A DNA stretch of 64,000 nucleotides from Marinimicrobium sp. C6131 (GCF_026153455.1 NZ_CP110629.1:3968001-4032000); one strand, 5' to 3'; counted from the first letter of the stretch, positions 45,392-54,850 are shown. The notes: a model not told the origin generated them from the letters alone. A program made the numbers and translations.

Positions 45392-45904
45392 ATGACACTG
45401 GATTTTCGTTCGCAGCTGGTGGCGCTGTTGCCGCGCCTGAGGCGGTTTGCGTTGGGCTTGACCGCCAGTCGGGACGAGGCGGATGACCTTGTACAGGCCG
45501 CCTGCGAAAAGGCGTTGGTCAAACAGGATCAGTGGCAGCCGGACACCCGGCTGGATTCCTGGCTGTACCGGATCATCCAGACCCAGCGGATTGACCACTT
45601 GCGCCGTGCAAAACGCTCTCCGGTGAGCGTGCCGGAGGACGCCATGCCGGACTGGGAGGATACCCGGAGTGCCGACCGGGCCGAGAACGAAGACCTGCTC
45701 CGGCACACCCTGAGAGCCCTGGTGCAGTTACCCGAGGAGCAGCGGGTGGTGATGCTGCTGGTGGTGGTAGAAGGCCACTCCTATCGGGAAGTGGCGGAGC
45801 AACTGGGAATTCCACAGGGCACGGTCATGAGCCGTTTGGCGCGCGCCCGCCTGCGAGTGCAGGCGCTTCTGGCTCCCACGGAGCAGGCAAACGAGCAGCC
45901 TTGA
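45392..45904 (+). CDS. ECF-type RNA polymerase sigma factor
   Basis: 170 aa. Region 2: FALGLTASRDEADDLVQAAC and SWLYRIIQTQRIDHLRRAKR. Region 4: LLVVVEGHSYREVAEQLGIP, QGTVMSRLARARLRV. No region 3, as in sigma-70 family group 4. Followed 44 bases later by a membrane anti-sigma factor gene, so a standard sigma/anti-sigma pair. Confidence 0.92.
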   Translation: MTLDFRSQLVALLPRLRRFALGLTASRDEADDLVQAACEKALVKQDQWQPDTRLDSWLYRIIQTQRIDHLRRAKRSPVSVPEDAMPDWEDTRSADRAENEDLLRHTLRALVQLPEEQRVVMLLVVVEGHSYREVAEQLGIPQGTVMSRLARARLRVQALLAPTEQANEQP

Positions 45905-45948
45905 GCCATAGGGCAGCCTCGAGTTCAACCACACAACAGGACAGCGCA

Positions 45949-46656
45949 ATGAACGACGCCGATTTTCAACTGATTATGGCCTATTCCGACGGTGAAACCG
46001 GACCGGAAGACACCGCTCGGGCCCAAGCCCTGTTGGCCGACAGTGCCGAAGCGCGCGCGGCGCTCGCGAATATGCGCACCATGGATGATCGGCTCAGAGC
46101 CAGCCTGGACGAGGTGCTGCACGAGCCGGTTCCGGAGCGTTTGACTCGCGCCGCTACGGTGAAGGCCCCCGTCCGGGGACGCCTCCTTCGGTTCCCGGGG
46201 CGTCTGGGGGTGGCGCCGTCTCACTGGGCCATGGCCGCGTCGGTGGTCGTGGTGCTGAGCGCGGTTCTGTTCTGGGCGACAAGCCCAGAACCGGATGCCG
46301 AGGCCATGCAGCGGTTTGTTTATCAGACCCTGGAGCAGACCCCGAGCGGTGAGCGCCGAACGGACGCTGATCGCGGCTGGCAGGTAATGCCGCTGGCCAG
46401 TTACGAGACCGCCGATGGCCGGTTGTGCCGAGAGTATGCCGGACGAATGGGCACCGATACCCTGTCCGGCCTGGCCTGTCGTGCCGATAATGATCAGTGG
46501 CAAACCCTGGTGTCTGAAACACACGCGGTGCCGGAGGGCTATCGGCCCGCGGCCGGACCCACGGATACCATGGCGGCAGTACTTGCGGGGCTGCAGGCCG
46601 GGGAGCCTTTGACCGAGGCGGAAGAGGCGGCCCGCTTGCGCCGGGTGGGGCAATGA
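45949..46656 (+). CDS. Anti-sigma factor, membrane-anchored
   Basis: 235 aa from ATG 45949. N-terminal helical anti-sigma region (MNDADFQLIMAYSDGETGPE, RAALANMRTMDDRLRASLDE), a single TM near residue 100 (WAMAASVVVVLSAVLFWATS) and a periplasmic domain with WQVMPLASYETADGRLCREY. Likely holds the ECF sigma factor at the membrane. Overlaps the following truncated gene by 4 bases (ATGA). Confidence 0.82.
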   Translation: MNDADFQLIMAYSDGETGPEDTARAQALLADSAEARAALANMRTMDDRLRASLDEVLHEPVPERLTRAATVKAPVRGRLLRFPGRLGVAPSHWAMAASVVVVLSAVLFWATSPEPDAEAMQRFVYQTLEQTPSGERRTDADRGWQVMPLASYETADGRLCREYAGRMGTDTLSGLACRADNDQWQTLVSETHAVPEGYRPAAGPTDTMAAVLAGLQAGEPLTEAEEAARLRRVGQ

Positions 46657-47162
46657 GGGTTGTGACGGCCGCCGCATGGCGTCTCCGCTCCGGTTGGCTC
46701 GGTGCCACTGGACTCAGTGTCATGGCTTCGTGCCTGCTGGGCCTTGCCTCGTCGGTGACCCTCGCCGAAAAATCTCCGTTGAATAGCCTGCGGGACTCAG
46801 TGGATCTGTCGGTGTCGGCCGGTGCACGCCACGAGGACAACCTGGTTGTCGAGGAGTTGGATTCGGTGTCCCGGGAGTCGGGTTCGGCCTGGGTCGGCTC
46901 GGTGGACCTTGACCTGGAACAGGGGCTGGGCGGCGGGCGCGAGATCGGAGCCGGTTATTTTATGGAGCAGCGACGCTTCGACCAGCACCCGGACTATGAC
47001 CTGGATCTGCACTATGGTTATGGCAACCTGAGTCAGCGGCTGGGGGCGGTGCGTTGGACCACACGCCTCGATGGGGTTCTAGGGATTTTCCGTCCAAAAA
47101 CGACAAAGTGCTCTGGAGGCCGCGCCGTCCGTGGCCTCCAGAGGGGTATTACTTTTCGCTGA
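46653..47162 (+). pseudogene. 5' fragment of an outer-membrane-type protein gene, cut by the Tn3-like element
   Basis: Starts MRVVTAAAWRLRSG with a signal-type hydrophobic stretch (GLSVMASCLLGLASSVTLAE), then beta-strand-like repeats (VDLSVSAGARHEDNLVVEE, LDLHYGYGNLSQRLG). Genuine coding ends at 47072, where the transposon inverted repeat begins; the last 30 codons read through the repeat. Probably the target or partner gene of the sigma/anti-sigma pair. The rest of the gene is not on the other side of the element. Confidence 0.7.
47073..47156 (+). repeat. Left inverted repeat of the Tn3-like element
   Basis: 84 bp, 82 matching the right repeat. Contains its own inverted repeat CTCTGGAGGCC (47111-47121) / GGCCTCCAGAG (47133-47143), able to fold into a hairpin. 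The stop codon of tnpA (47149-47151) lies inside it. Confidence 0.92.
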
Positions 47163-50100
47163 CGGGTAAATATCCCTCGATTGAGCGCATAAGCTCCTCC
47201 AGATCTGGCAATTTTTCGCTCAATTCGAAGTGGTAAGTCCCCTTGAGGTTAATGTTGTGCCAGGCCACAGGGGATGCCTGTTTGACGATATCTATTCTCT
47301 TGGTATCTCCTTGGTATTCGAAGCTGGTCAACAGCTGGCTGAGTATCCTGGAGTTGAAGTAAACGATGGCATTGGTGACCAGGCGAGCGCACTCATTCCA
47401 TAGCTGGATTTCTTCGTCTGAACTGCCCCGGAACTGATCCCCATTGACGCTGCTCACGGCCCGACGCAGTTGGTGATAGGCCTCTCCCCGGTTCAGCGCG
47501 CGCTGAACATAGTTTCTTAAACTGGCATCATCGATGTAGCACAGTAGATAATTCGCTTTCACCAGGCGATTGTATTCCGTCAGGGCTTCCAGCAGCGGGT
47601 GATTGCGCTTGTACTCCGAGAGCTTTCTCACCAAGGTGGCTTGCGTTGTTTTCCGCTGCTTAAGTGATACTGCAATCCGTTGGATGGTATCCCAGTGCTG
47701 CGCAATACGATGGGTATTGATTGGCTTTTTTAAGCACAGCTGAATTCGGTGTTCTTTGTCTTCCTTGACATCAAACATGTCATTGATCACTTTGCCAACC
47801 TGGGCATAGCGTGGGGCAAACTGGTATCCGAACAGATCCAGTAACGCGAAGTTCACATGGTTCACCCCATGGGTATCGGTTGAGAGCACATCCGGAATGA
47901 TGTCTGACGTATTGCTCATCAACAAATCAAAGATGTAGTGCGATTCATGTTCGTTGGCGCCGATCACTCTGGCGTTGATCGCAGCGTGATTGGCGATCAA
48001 GGTCATGGCAGAAACACCTTTTTGAGTGCCAAAGTACTTCGACGAATAACGGGTTTTGAAGGTCTCGCGCCGGGCTTCGAACTTTTGACCATCGGCACTG
48101 GCGTGGATCACATCTTCCTGGATGTTGTAGTACCGGAAGATGGGTAGCTTGGCTGTCGCGTTATTGATGTTGTCGTTAGCAGCATTCAATGTTTCCAGGC
48201 GAAGATAGTTCGCCTGGATAGTGCTGAGCTGATCATAGGTACGATCAGAGATCTGTGCCATGCCGTAAATGCCTTGATTGGTTGCATTGCCGACCAGAAT
48301 TGCCAACAGGTCATATTCATGGGAACGGCTTCTGGATTGGGAACCCAGCACATGAGCGAAGCAGTCAATGAAACCGGTGTCACGATCAACCATGCGCAGT
48401 ACATCCGCAACCCCCGTTGTGGGAATTTGCTGGAAGAAGGGATTGTTGACCAGATGATGTTTGCTGGCCGAAGGCAGGCGCCAGAAGCGTTTACCCTGCG
48501 GATTACGCAAGATGATATTCCGGTTGTCTTCCTGTTCAAGATATTCGCCGACTTCGTACAAACGGGTATCCAATTCCATGGCCATCTGTTTGATCAGCTT
48601 TTCAGGCTCCTCCGCTAATTTTGTAAAATGGCTCTGTTGAAGCAGCGTATATTTGTTTTTTCGCCAATGTTCCCCGTCGATCAGGTCGGCGTCGAGTGCC
48701 CGGTATTTAGTGATATCAGGCAGCGTCAGCTGGCCATTCAGGCGATCAGGAATCTGTTGATAGAGGAACCACTCATAACGATCGATCAGGATATTCCCTT
48801 CACCATCCAGCAGGAATTCACGTGATTTTTTGGAAAGGAGTCTGGTGTCGGCAGTTTGCAACTGAGCGTCCTGGCCGTTGAGTTCGTTTTGTGTTTTCGC
48901 CAAGGCGGCCGCTAAGTGCTGGGTGCCGTCGCAGCCTTCGAAGCGCAGACATAGGAACAACTCTCGCAGCAAACCTTTCCGCAGACTTTCTTTCTCGTCG
49001 CAGTACTGCCACATGGCTTCATCGACCGATCGTCGCTGCTCGTTCAGGAAGAGACATACAGATTCCAGATCCCTTTTGGTCAGCAGGCTCAGTGCTTGCT
49101 GTCTTACTGTTGCAAACGGTAGTTGCAGATCAATGCTGTCATCAATGAACAGGTGCAGTACTTCAGCTGCCTTGCTGACATTTTTAGCTGCTTTTTGCCA
49201 ATCCTTAAACACCGCTTCCTGCGCATAATCCTTTGCCTTCTGTTTGGTCTGTCTGACATGATGCACAAAGCCATCGGCAATACGTTCCAGCGCTTGCTGC
49301 CATCGCGTTTGAAGATAGCACAATAAATACAGCCATTGGCTGCCTACGGTTTGACGTTTCAGTTTGGCACCGTAGTAGTCGACTTTCTCTGCCAGGTGTT
49401 GCAGATTTTTCTGCGACAGTGATAGCGTGCTCAACAGCAGATCCACTTCCGGCATCCAATGCTGGATATGGCGATAGACAATCAGTTCTTTCTCCAACTC
49501 GGTTCCGGTGAAGTTACGAGCCGATTGTCGCAACTGTCGGAACGGCAGTGGACCTGTGCCGTTCACGAGCTCCGCCAGTGCTTGCTTAAGACCGCGTGAC
49601 ATTGCACGCTCAAGGTGCGCGGCCATGTGTTCCTGTTCGTCTCCCACCACCTGACTGATGATCTTTTGCAGCGTGCTGTAGGCAGGGATTGCGATCTTCT
49701 GCCCCGAACAATATTCAATGGCCGCATCGAAGAGGTGCCTAGGCGCTGTCCAGGCTCTGGCTTGCTGGGATAAGTAATCTCTCAACGCCGCTCCATGGTC
49801 TTTGACATTCCAGCGCTGGTAGTTGCAGAGCTGGAAAACACGTTGGTAAATCCGTTCGTTCTCTTTTGGCGTGAGATTAAAGGGTCTACAGCCTGGGCCT
49901 GGTAGAACGGTTTGATAAACGTATTTGAGGTCCTGCTTGATCTGATGAAAGCCGGGATTCAGCACCACCGGCTTGGCTTTGAAATAGCCCAGCAGTACCA
50001 CCAGCATGTAACGCTGGCCCCGATGACGGAGGCTTTTAGCGATCGCCAGTTCCTTATCGTTCAGCGAGAAAAAGAAGCGTTGGTCGGCGGAGGTGAAAGC

Positions 50101-50166
50101 GGGGGGTCCATATAACTCATCTTGTTCTGCCTCGGACAAGATTTGGACACGTTCTTCGAATGCCAT
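47149..50166 (-). CDS. tnpA: Tn3-family transposase
   Basis: 1005 aa, start MAFEERVQILSEAEQDELYG (N-terminal DUF4158-type DNA-binding part). The C-terminal DDE domain has IHASADGQKFEARRETFKTR (first Asp), VLSTDTHGVNHVNFALLDLF followed by GYQFAPR (second Asp), and IQLWNECARLVTNAIVYFN (Glu region). Full length with no frameshift, so potentially active. Co-integrates would need a host or external resolvase. Confidence 0.95.
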   Translation of the reverse strand: MAFEERVQILSEAEQDELYGPPAFTSADQRFFFSLNDKELAIAKSLRHRGQRYMLVVLLGYFKAKPVVLNPGFHQIKQDLKYVYQTVLPGPGCRPFNLTPKENERIYQRVFQLCNYQRWNVKDHGAALRDYLSQQARAWTAPRHLFDAAIEYCSGQKIAIPAYSTLQKIISQVVGDEQEHMAAHLERAMSRGLKQALAELVNGTGPLPFRQLRQSARNFTGTELEKELIVYRHIQHWMPEVDLLLSTLSLSQKNLQHLAEKVDYYGAKLKRQTVGSQWLYLLCYLQTRWQQALERIADGFVHHVRQTKQKAKDYAQEAVFKDWQKAAKNVSKAAEVLHLFIDDSIDLQLPFATVRQQALSLLTKRDLESVCLFLNEQRRSVDEAMWQYCDEKESLRKGLLRELFLCLRFEGCDGTQHLAAALAKTQNELNGQDAQLQTADTRLLSKKSREFLLDGEGNILIDRYEWFLYQQIPDRLNGQLTLPDITKYRALDADLIDGEHWRKNKYTLLQQSHFTKLAEEPEKLIKQMAMELDTRLYEVGEYLEQEDNRNIILRNPQGKRFWRLPSASKHHLVNNPFFQQIPTTGVADVLRMVDRDTGFIDCFAHVLGSQSRSRSHEYDLLAILVGNATNQGIYGMAQISDRTYDQLSTIQANYLRLETLNAANDNINNATAKLPIFRYYNIQEDVIHASADGQKFEARRETFKTRYSSKYFGTQKGVSAMTLIANHAAINARVIGANEHESHYIFDLLMSNTSDIIPDVLSTDTHGVNHVNFALLDLFGYQFAPRYAQVGKVINDMFDVKEDKEHRIQLCLKKPINTHRIAQHWDTIQRIAVSLKQRKTTQATLVRKLSEYKRNHPLLEALTEYNRLVKANYLLCYIDDASLRNYVQRALNRGEAYHQLRRAVSSVNGDQFRGSSDEEIQLWNECARLVTNAIVYFNSRILSQLLTSFEYQGDTKRIDIVKQASPVAWHNINLKGTYHFELSEKLPDLEELMRSIEGYLPVSEK

Positions 50167-50224
50167 GGATTTAGCCCAAAAAGACTAAATCTTACTCAAA
50201 CAGAGCCCAAATAGGGATCTCGAA

Positions 50225-50308
50225 AAAAGTAATACCCCTCTGGAGGCCACAGACGGCGGGGCCTCCAGAGCACTTTGTCGTTTTTGGACGGAAAATCCCT
50301 AGAACCCC
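50225..50308 (-). repeat. Right inverted repeat of the Tn3-like element
   Basis: Reverse complement of the left repeat with two base differences, including the same internal hairpin. It lies 58 bases upstream of the tnpA start, so it may carry the tnpA promoter. Confidence 0.92.
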
Positions 50309-51300
50309 GTGATGAGGCTTATCGTACGCATGAAATCACAAAAAAGGGTCTACCGCTATCAGCAATATGGAAAGGCGATGCCAATTCAATATCGCAATTG
50401 ACCGTATTCAGGCATTTTGACAGTGCCTCAGTTTCCGAAGGATTCATTGGTGAAGGCCCTAATACAGTCTGGGTTATTGATTACCCGACGTTGGAGCGTA
50501 TCTATTACGATCTAGTGGTTAACTTCGATGTGTTTGGCAGTGTCTCGCATCAAATACTGACTCGGATGTACATGGATTATCTACGGATGGAGAGCGAAGC
50601 GTTGTTTCTCTCCTTTCTACCCGTTGCCGATAGAGAACCCATACTTAAACATTGGTATCGAGGGGCGTTGGCGCAGGCAAAGGTGTTTTATGGTCATTCC
50701 CATTTGCTGATTGATACACCAGCAGCGATTCATTATGGCGGCAAAGATCCGAAAAATGAATTGATCAGGATGATCGGCACTCGGTCCATGCGCTCGACGC
50801 ACAGTGCTAGACCTACTACGAATTATGTGCCCTCTGATCTTAAAGTGCTGGATAACTTGTCTGCCAAAAAGTCACTCTGGCTACGTTATCTTCCCGAGTT
50901 GAGTTATGTGGTAGTTCACGATGATCATGGAGAGATAACGAACGTTATTTCGATGGTTGTCAACAGGGCTCATGCGAACGTCTCATTTATATTTGGCGAG
51001 GAGGATCGCCGTATTCCGGAAGAAGATACATTGATGCTGGTAAATGGGCTGCTGGGGAGTTATCCCAATTTTATTTTTTGGATTGATCAAAGTGAAATCG
51101 GCAAGTTTGCCGACGCGGCTAAACAGGTTTCGGATACGAAGAGTATGGATCAATGGGTTGCTCGTTACGGTGTCCGCAGAACTGATCCTAGAATTTGGTC
51201 AGTCTTGGATAGATTGCACTATTACAAACAGCATTATTACAAACAGAAAGATGGCGAAAGTGAGGGGCTGCTTGACGTAAGCCGGTATGAAAACCTGTGA
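50275..51300 (+). pseudogene. 3' fragment of a fatty acid cis/trans isomerase gene
   Basis: The frame enters from the right inverted repeat; true gene sequence begins at 50309. The ~330 residues YPTLERIYYDLVVNFDVFGS, HQILTRMYMDYLRMESEALF and LRYLPELSYVVVHDDHGEIT match the C-terminal half of Cti, the periplasmic haem enzyme that converts cis to trans unsaturated fatty acids. The N-terminal half, with signal peptide and CxxCH haem site, is missing, so the product should be inactive. The lower GC compared with the left flank suggests a different origin. Confidence 0.75.
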
Positions 51301-51335
51301 GACTAATGAAAGGATAACATGCAAGGAAATCAACT

Positions 51336-52514
51336 TTGTTCTTTAACCTGACCCTGTTTTTAACCGCGTCACTCCTGATGGTGGCCTGCGGTACTGTGTT
51401 TGAACGTTTTAAACTGCCGCAAGCAGCTGTGGTTATTTTCGTCGGTGTTTTGCTGGGACCAGCCGGTGTCCGGGTAATTCAGCTTGGTGATCTTGAACAT
51501 ACCCTGTCTGAGCTCGCGGTGATACTAATGCTGTTCTCAGCAGGTTATAACATTCAATGGCCACACTTTACCGCTGCTATCAAGCCGGGTATCGAAGTGG
51601 GCTTGTCGGGAATTGTGACCAGTCTGGTCGCTGGGTTCACCGCCGCCTATTTCCTGTCGAAAGATATTGATGAAGCTCTGTATGTCGGTATTGCCCCGTC
51701 TGCTACCAGTATCGGTCTCAGTGTCGCTTTGATGAGTCATGCATCGGTACTTAAAAGCAGGGTGGGGCAAATCCTGTTGGCGGCAGCCATTGTTGATGAC
51801 ATTCTGGTGATGTATTTATTGTCGATCACCCACGCAAGCCTGATCAATGACGGTGGTGTGAGCGTCATTTTGTTCTCTCTGTTATTGAGTCTACTCGTCT
51901 TGTCGGGATTAAGCGGGATTCTTTGTGTGTTCAATGCGTTAATTAAACATTTCTCGGTAGATCGATTCATAGATTTCCGGCGGTCAATGGCTATTGCGAT
52001 GGCAATGTTGTCCGCTTGGGTAACAGCGAGATTCGGTCTCTCTCCAGTAGTTGGGGGCTTTGTCGCTGGGGCGGTTGTTGCTGGCTTCAAGGACCAGGCC
52101 GCCGGAGGAGGCAATAATGGAAACACCTCCGACAGCGGCTATTTTGCTGGAATCAGTCAGTTTCTTTCTCCTATGTTCTTCCTGGCCATTGGGCTGGAGA
52201 TTACGGACATTAACCTACAGGATGAGGGATTACTCCATTACGCGCTGTGGGTCTTTACTGCTGCAGTCATTGGAAAATTGCTTGCACCCTGGGTGCTCGC
52301 TGGCGTCATGACAGTGCGAGAATGCTTGCTGCTTGGGTTTGCCTTGTTGCCACGGGCAGAGGTTGCCCTCGTTGTTGCCAGTGTAGGGCTTCAGCAGGGG
52401 CATCTGTCACATCATGGCATGATAGCGCTAGTGCTGATGACCCTGGCAACAGCGACTGGGCAGACCTGCCCGCACTTCGGGCACGTCAGCTTGCCGTTGC
52501 CATGCTGCACATGA
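51336..52514 (+). pseudogene. Cation/proton antiporter (CPA2/Kef type), 3' end replaced by ISL3 remnant
   Basis: TTG start with AAGGAA 8 bases upstream. About 11 hydrophobic segments with typical CPA2 sequences: VFERFKLPQAAVVIFVGVLL, IVDDILVMYLLSITHAS (the ion-site Asp pair), FGLSPVVGGFVAGAVVAGF, FLSPMFFLAIGLEI, LLPRAEVALVVASVGLQQG. After ALVLMTLATAT (near 52456) the frame runs into antisense ISL3 transposase DNA and ends GQTCPHFGHVSLPLPCCT. Most of the membrane domain survives but the natural C-terminus is lost. Confidence 0.75.
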
Positions 52515-52654
52515 ACCTCCACCTCGTCGTCTGCAAGCGACACATTCACCGAGGTGACCTTCCAGGGCTTCTGGATGCCCAGAATCTGGCTGTAGAGCTG
52601 TGTATCTTTCATGAGGACAAGGCTAATCTACCCACTCGATTTGGTGAAGACCCC
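52457..52654 (-). mobile_element. ISL3-family insertion sequence remnant
   Basis: Minus-strand frame from ATG 52612 gives MKDTQLYSQILGIQKPWKVT and a zinc-finger-like TCPKCGQVCPV, the N-terminus of ISL3 transposases. It is cut off at that point by antiporter sequence. The terminal sequence beginning GGGGTCTTCACCAAATC on the minus strand (outer end near 52654) is probably the IS end. Only about 200 bp of an expected 1.3 kb remain. Confidence 0.7.
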
Positions 52655-52669
52655 TATATATAAATCAGA

Positions 52670-54067
52670 CTAGAGAGAGGGAAGCGAAACAACGAAACAA
52701 GTGGTTCCGTTCCCGGATTGCGCACTGATAACCCCATCATGAGACTCCACTATAGCCTTGGTGATGGCCAACCCCAGGCCGGTACCTTCACTTTGTCGCT
52801 GGCGGGATGGGTCTACCCGGTAAAATCGATCAAATAGTTTCGGCAAATGCTCGGCTGGAACATCCTCGCCGGGATTGGCAATTGAAACGGTGGCATGTGC
52901 GCCTTCATCCACTGACAAGTGGATTCTAATGATTTCTCCGTGTGGGGTGTAGCGTATGGCGTTGGATAGAAGGTTCGAGAACGCTCGGCGCAGTAGCGCG
53001 CGGTCACCTCTCACGACGGGAGCGTTACCTTCCAACACCAGTTGCACCTGATGTTCCGTTGTCAGTGCATCAAAAAACTCGAACAGCTCTTTAAACTCTT
53101 GAGTCAGGTCTAATGGGACAAATACAGGTTTGATCAAATCGTTATCGCTCTTCGCCAGCCAAAGCATGTCACTAACCATTTTGGACATCCGTTCTTGCTC
53201 CTCCAGGCCGGAATACAGCAATTCACGGTATTCATCCGCTGATCGCGGTTTGCTGAGACCAACCTGACTTTGGGTAATCAGGTTCGTCAGCGGCGTCCGC
53301 AGTTCATGCGCGATGTCGGCTGAAAAGTTTGATAGGCGCTCAAACCCTTCTTCCAGGCGTCCAATCATTTGATTAAACGACACGGCCAATTCCCTGAGTT
53401 CAGTGGGCAAGGTATCCGCGTCGAGGCGTTCATCAAGGTGATTAGCCTGAATCTTGCGCATACCCTCACTCAAACTCCTCAACGGCAAAAGCCCCTGGTG
53501 GATGCCAAACCAGGCAGCCAGCAGTGTGATGGCCCCGGTTCCGAGCATGATCAGCCATAGGCTATTGCGAAAGCTGTGCAGAAAAAACAGATGAAAATCA
53601 AGATCGATAGCGGCAGTGATTCGATAGATTTCCGACCTTGCTGTCAGAGTGGTGACCACGCCTCGAAAATTTTTGCCGCCGCTGGCCCACACGGAAACAT
53701 GGTCTTCATCGATGACGCGCACCGGTGACAGCGCGGCAGCCCCGTCAAAAAAGTCAATTCCGGGAGTGCGAAACAACAAGGTACCATCGTCATCTTCCAC
53801 CTGAAAATAAACCCCATGATGACCGGCAACGGCCCTTGCCAGGGACTCCTCTATGGAGGCGCCGTTTTCCAGTGCAGTACTAAGAGTGTGCTCTATGGAT
53901 TGAACGATGGTGCGTAGCTCGTCGACATCCTGCTCCGCAAAGTGATCTCGGATCGACTGCAACACTAGCAGGCTACTCAACACCAGACTGAGACCAGTTG
54001 CCAGGGTCACAAACGCCAGGACCCGCGACGTGAGTGGGCTGGGGCACGATTTTTTTCTACGCATCAT
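52670..54067 (-). CDS. copS: Heavy-metal (copper) sensor histidine kinase, CusS/CopS-like
   Basis: 465 aa from ATG 54067, overlapping the regulator's stop. TM1 near residues 14-36, a ~140-residue periplasmic sensor region, TM2 near 160-180 (LWLIMLGTGAITLLAAWFGI), and HAMP. HisKA has FSADIAHELRTPLTNLITQS; HATPase has LLSNAIRYTPHGE, LFDRFYRVDPSRQRQSEGTG and LGLAITKAIVESHDG. Matches the heavy-metal sensor kinase family. Paired with CopR-like regulator and divergent from copper genes, hence copper sensing. Confidence 0.85.
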   Translation of the reverse strand: MMRRKKSCPSPLTSRVLAFVTLATGLSLVLSSLLVLQSIRDHFAEQDVDELRTIVQSIEHTLSTALENGASIEESLARAVAGHHGVYFQVEDDDGTLLFRTPGIDFFDGAAALSPVRVIDEDHVSVWASGGKNFRGVVTTLTARSEIYRITAAIDLDFHLFFLHSFRNSLWLIMLGTGAITLLAAWFGIHQGLLPLRSLSEGMRKIQANHLDERLDADTLPTELRELAVSFNQMIGRLEEGFERLSNFSADIAHELRTPLTNLITQSQVGLSKPRSADEYRELLYSGLEEQERMSKMVSDMLWLAKSDNDLIKPVFVPLDLTQEFKELFEFFDALTTEHQVQLVLEGNAPVVRGDRALLRRAFSNLLSNAIRYTPHGEIIRIHLSVDEGAHATVSIANPGEDVPAEHLPKLFDRFYRVDPSRQRQSEGTGLGLAITKAIVESHDGVISAQSGNGTTCFVVSLPSL

Positions 54068-54743
54068 CGTTTTCCACATCGAGTTTGTAACCCATCCCCC
54101 TAACGGTGTGGATGAGTTTTGGCTCGAAGTTGTCGTCGATTTTGGCGCGTAAGCGACGAATAGCGACATCAATTACGTTCGTGTCACTGTCAAAATTCAT
54201 GTCCCACACCTGGGAAGCAATCAAGGAGCGTGGCAATACTTCCCCCTGGCGACGCACAAATAGTTCCAGCAACGCAAATTCTTTCTGGCTGAGTGTGATT
54301 TTTGTGCCGCCGCGACTGGCGCGGCGGCGTGGTAGATCCAGTATCAGATCCGCCACCTGCAAGTGATCGGTGAGCATAGGTACCGTTCCCCTGCGCAGGA
54401 GTGTCCGCACCCGTGCCAGCAGCTCTGAAAATGCAAAAGGCTTGACGAGATAATCATCAGCACCCAGTTCCAGTCCTTTGACACGGTCATCCACGCTGTC
54501 GCGTGCCGTGAGAAACAATACCGGGGTCTGGTGTCCCGCCTCGCGTAGGGATTGCACGATGCGCCAGCCCTCCACATCGGGCAGCATCACATCGAGAATG
54601 ATCAGATCAAAAGCTTCCGTCATGGCCAAATGATGTCCATCCAACCCATTGCGCGCGAGCACGATCAGAAAGCCGGCCTCGGCCAGGCCCTGCCGCAGGT
54701 AATCACCGGTTTTTACTTCGTCCTCTACTACAAGCAGACGCAT
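54057..54743 (-). CDS. copR: Heavy-metal response regulator, CusR/CopR-like
   Basis: 228 aa OmpR-type. REC: MRLLVVEDEVKTGDYLRQGL, phospho-acceptor in FDLIILDVMLPDVEGWRIV (Asp51), Lys in YLVKPFAFSELLARV. Winged helix: LSQKEFALLELFVRRQGEVL, DSDTNVIDVAIRRLRAKID, HTVRGMGYKLDVE. Divergent from copA; the operator at 54813 lies between them. Confidence 0.92.
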   Translation of the reverse strand: MRLLVVEDEVKTGDYLRQGLAEAGFLIVLARNGLDGHHLAMTEAFDLIILDVMLPDVEGWRIVQSLREAGHQTPVLFLTARDSVDDRVKGLELGADDYLVKPFAFSELLARVRTLLRRGTVPMLTDHLQVADLILDLPRRRASRGGTKITLSQKEFALLELFVRRQGEVLPRSLIASQVWDMNFDSDTNVIDVAIRRLRAKIDDNFEPKLIHTVRGMGYKLDVENDDA

Positions 54744-54812
54744 AGTCAGGTTCCCCTTCTGAACTGGCCTTTCAGTCTAATGGGCCGATTCGCACAGCCA
54801 CATGACATAAAG

Positions 54813-54850
54813 ATTACAATATTGTCATCTTGTGGTCATGTTGATGACAG
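54813..54850 (+). promoter_or_regulatory. CopR-type operator 1 (copR/copA intergenic)
   Basis: Core ATTACAA-TA-TTGTCAT (54813-54828) has the inverted-repeat form of CusR/CopR boxes. It continues into a 38-base block ending TGACAG that matches the block at 62677-62714 at 33 of 38 positions. It lies 68 bases before copA. Confidence 0.7.

Larger units (their letters stand above)
47073..50308 (-). mobile_element. Minimal Tn3-family element (IS1071-like organisation)
   Basis: 3236 bp bounded by 84-bp inverted repeats with two mismatches, beginning GGGGTTCTAGGGATTTTCCG. It contains only tnpA: no resolvase, res site gene or cargo. The layout (single long transposase, very long repeats, ~3.2 kb) is like IS1071. 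The flanks are TCGAT on the left and GTGAT on the right, not a matching 5-bp duplication, and the interrupted genes on the two sides are unrelated. Confidence 0.88.

Noticed and set aside
47073..50308. Search for a resolvase, res site gene or cargo in the Tn3-like element
   Set aside because: tnpA fills the space between the inverted repeats; no second gene is present.
47068..50313. 5-bp target-site duplication of the Tn3-like element
   Set aside because: Left flank TCGAT and right flank GTGAT share only GAT; not accepted as a duplication.
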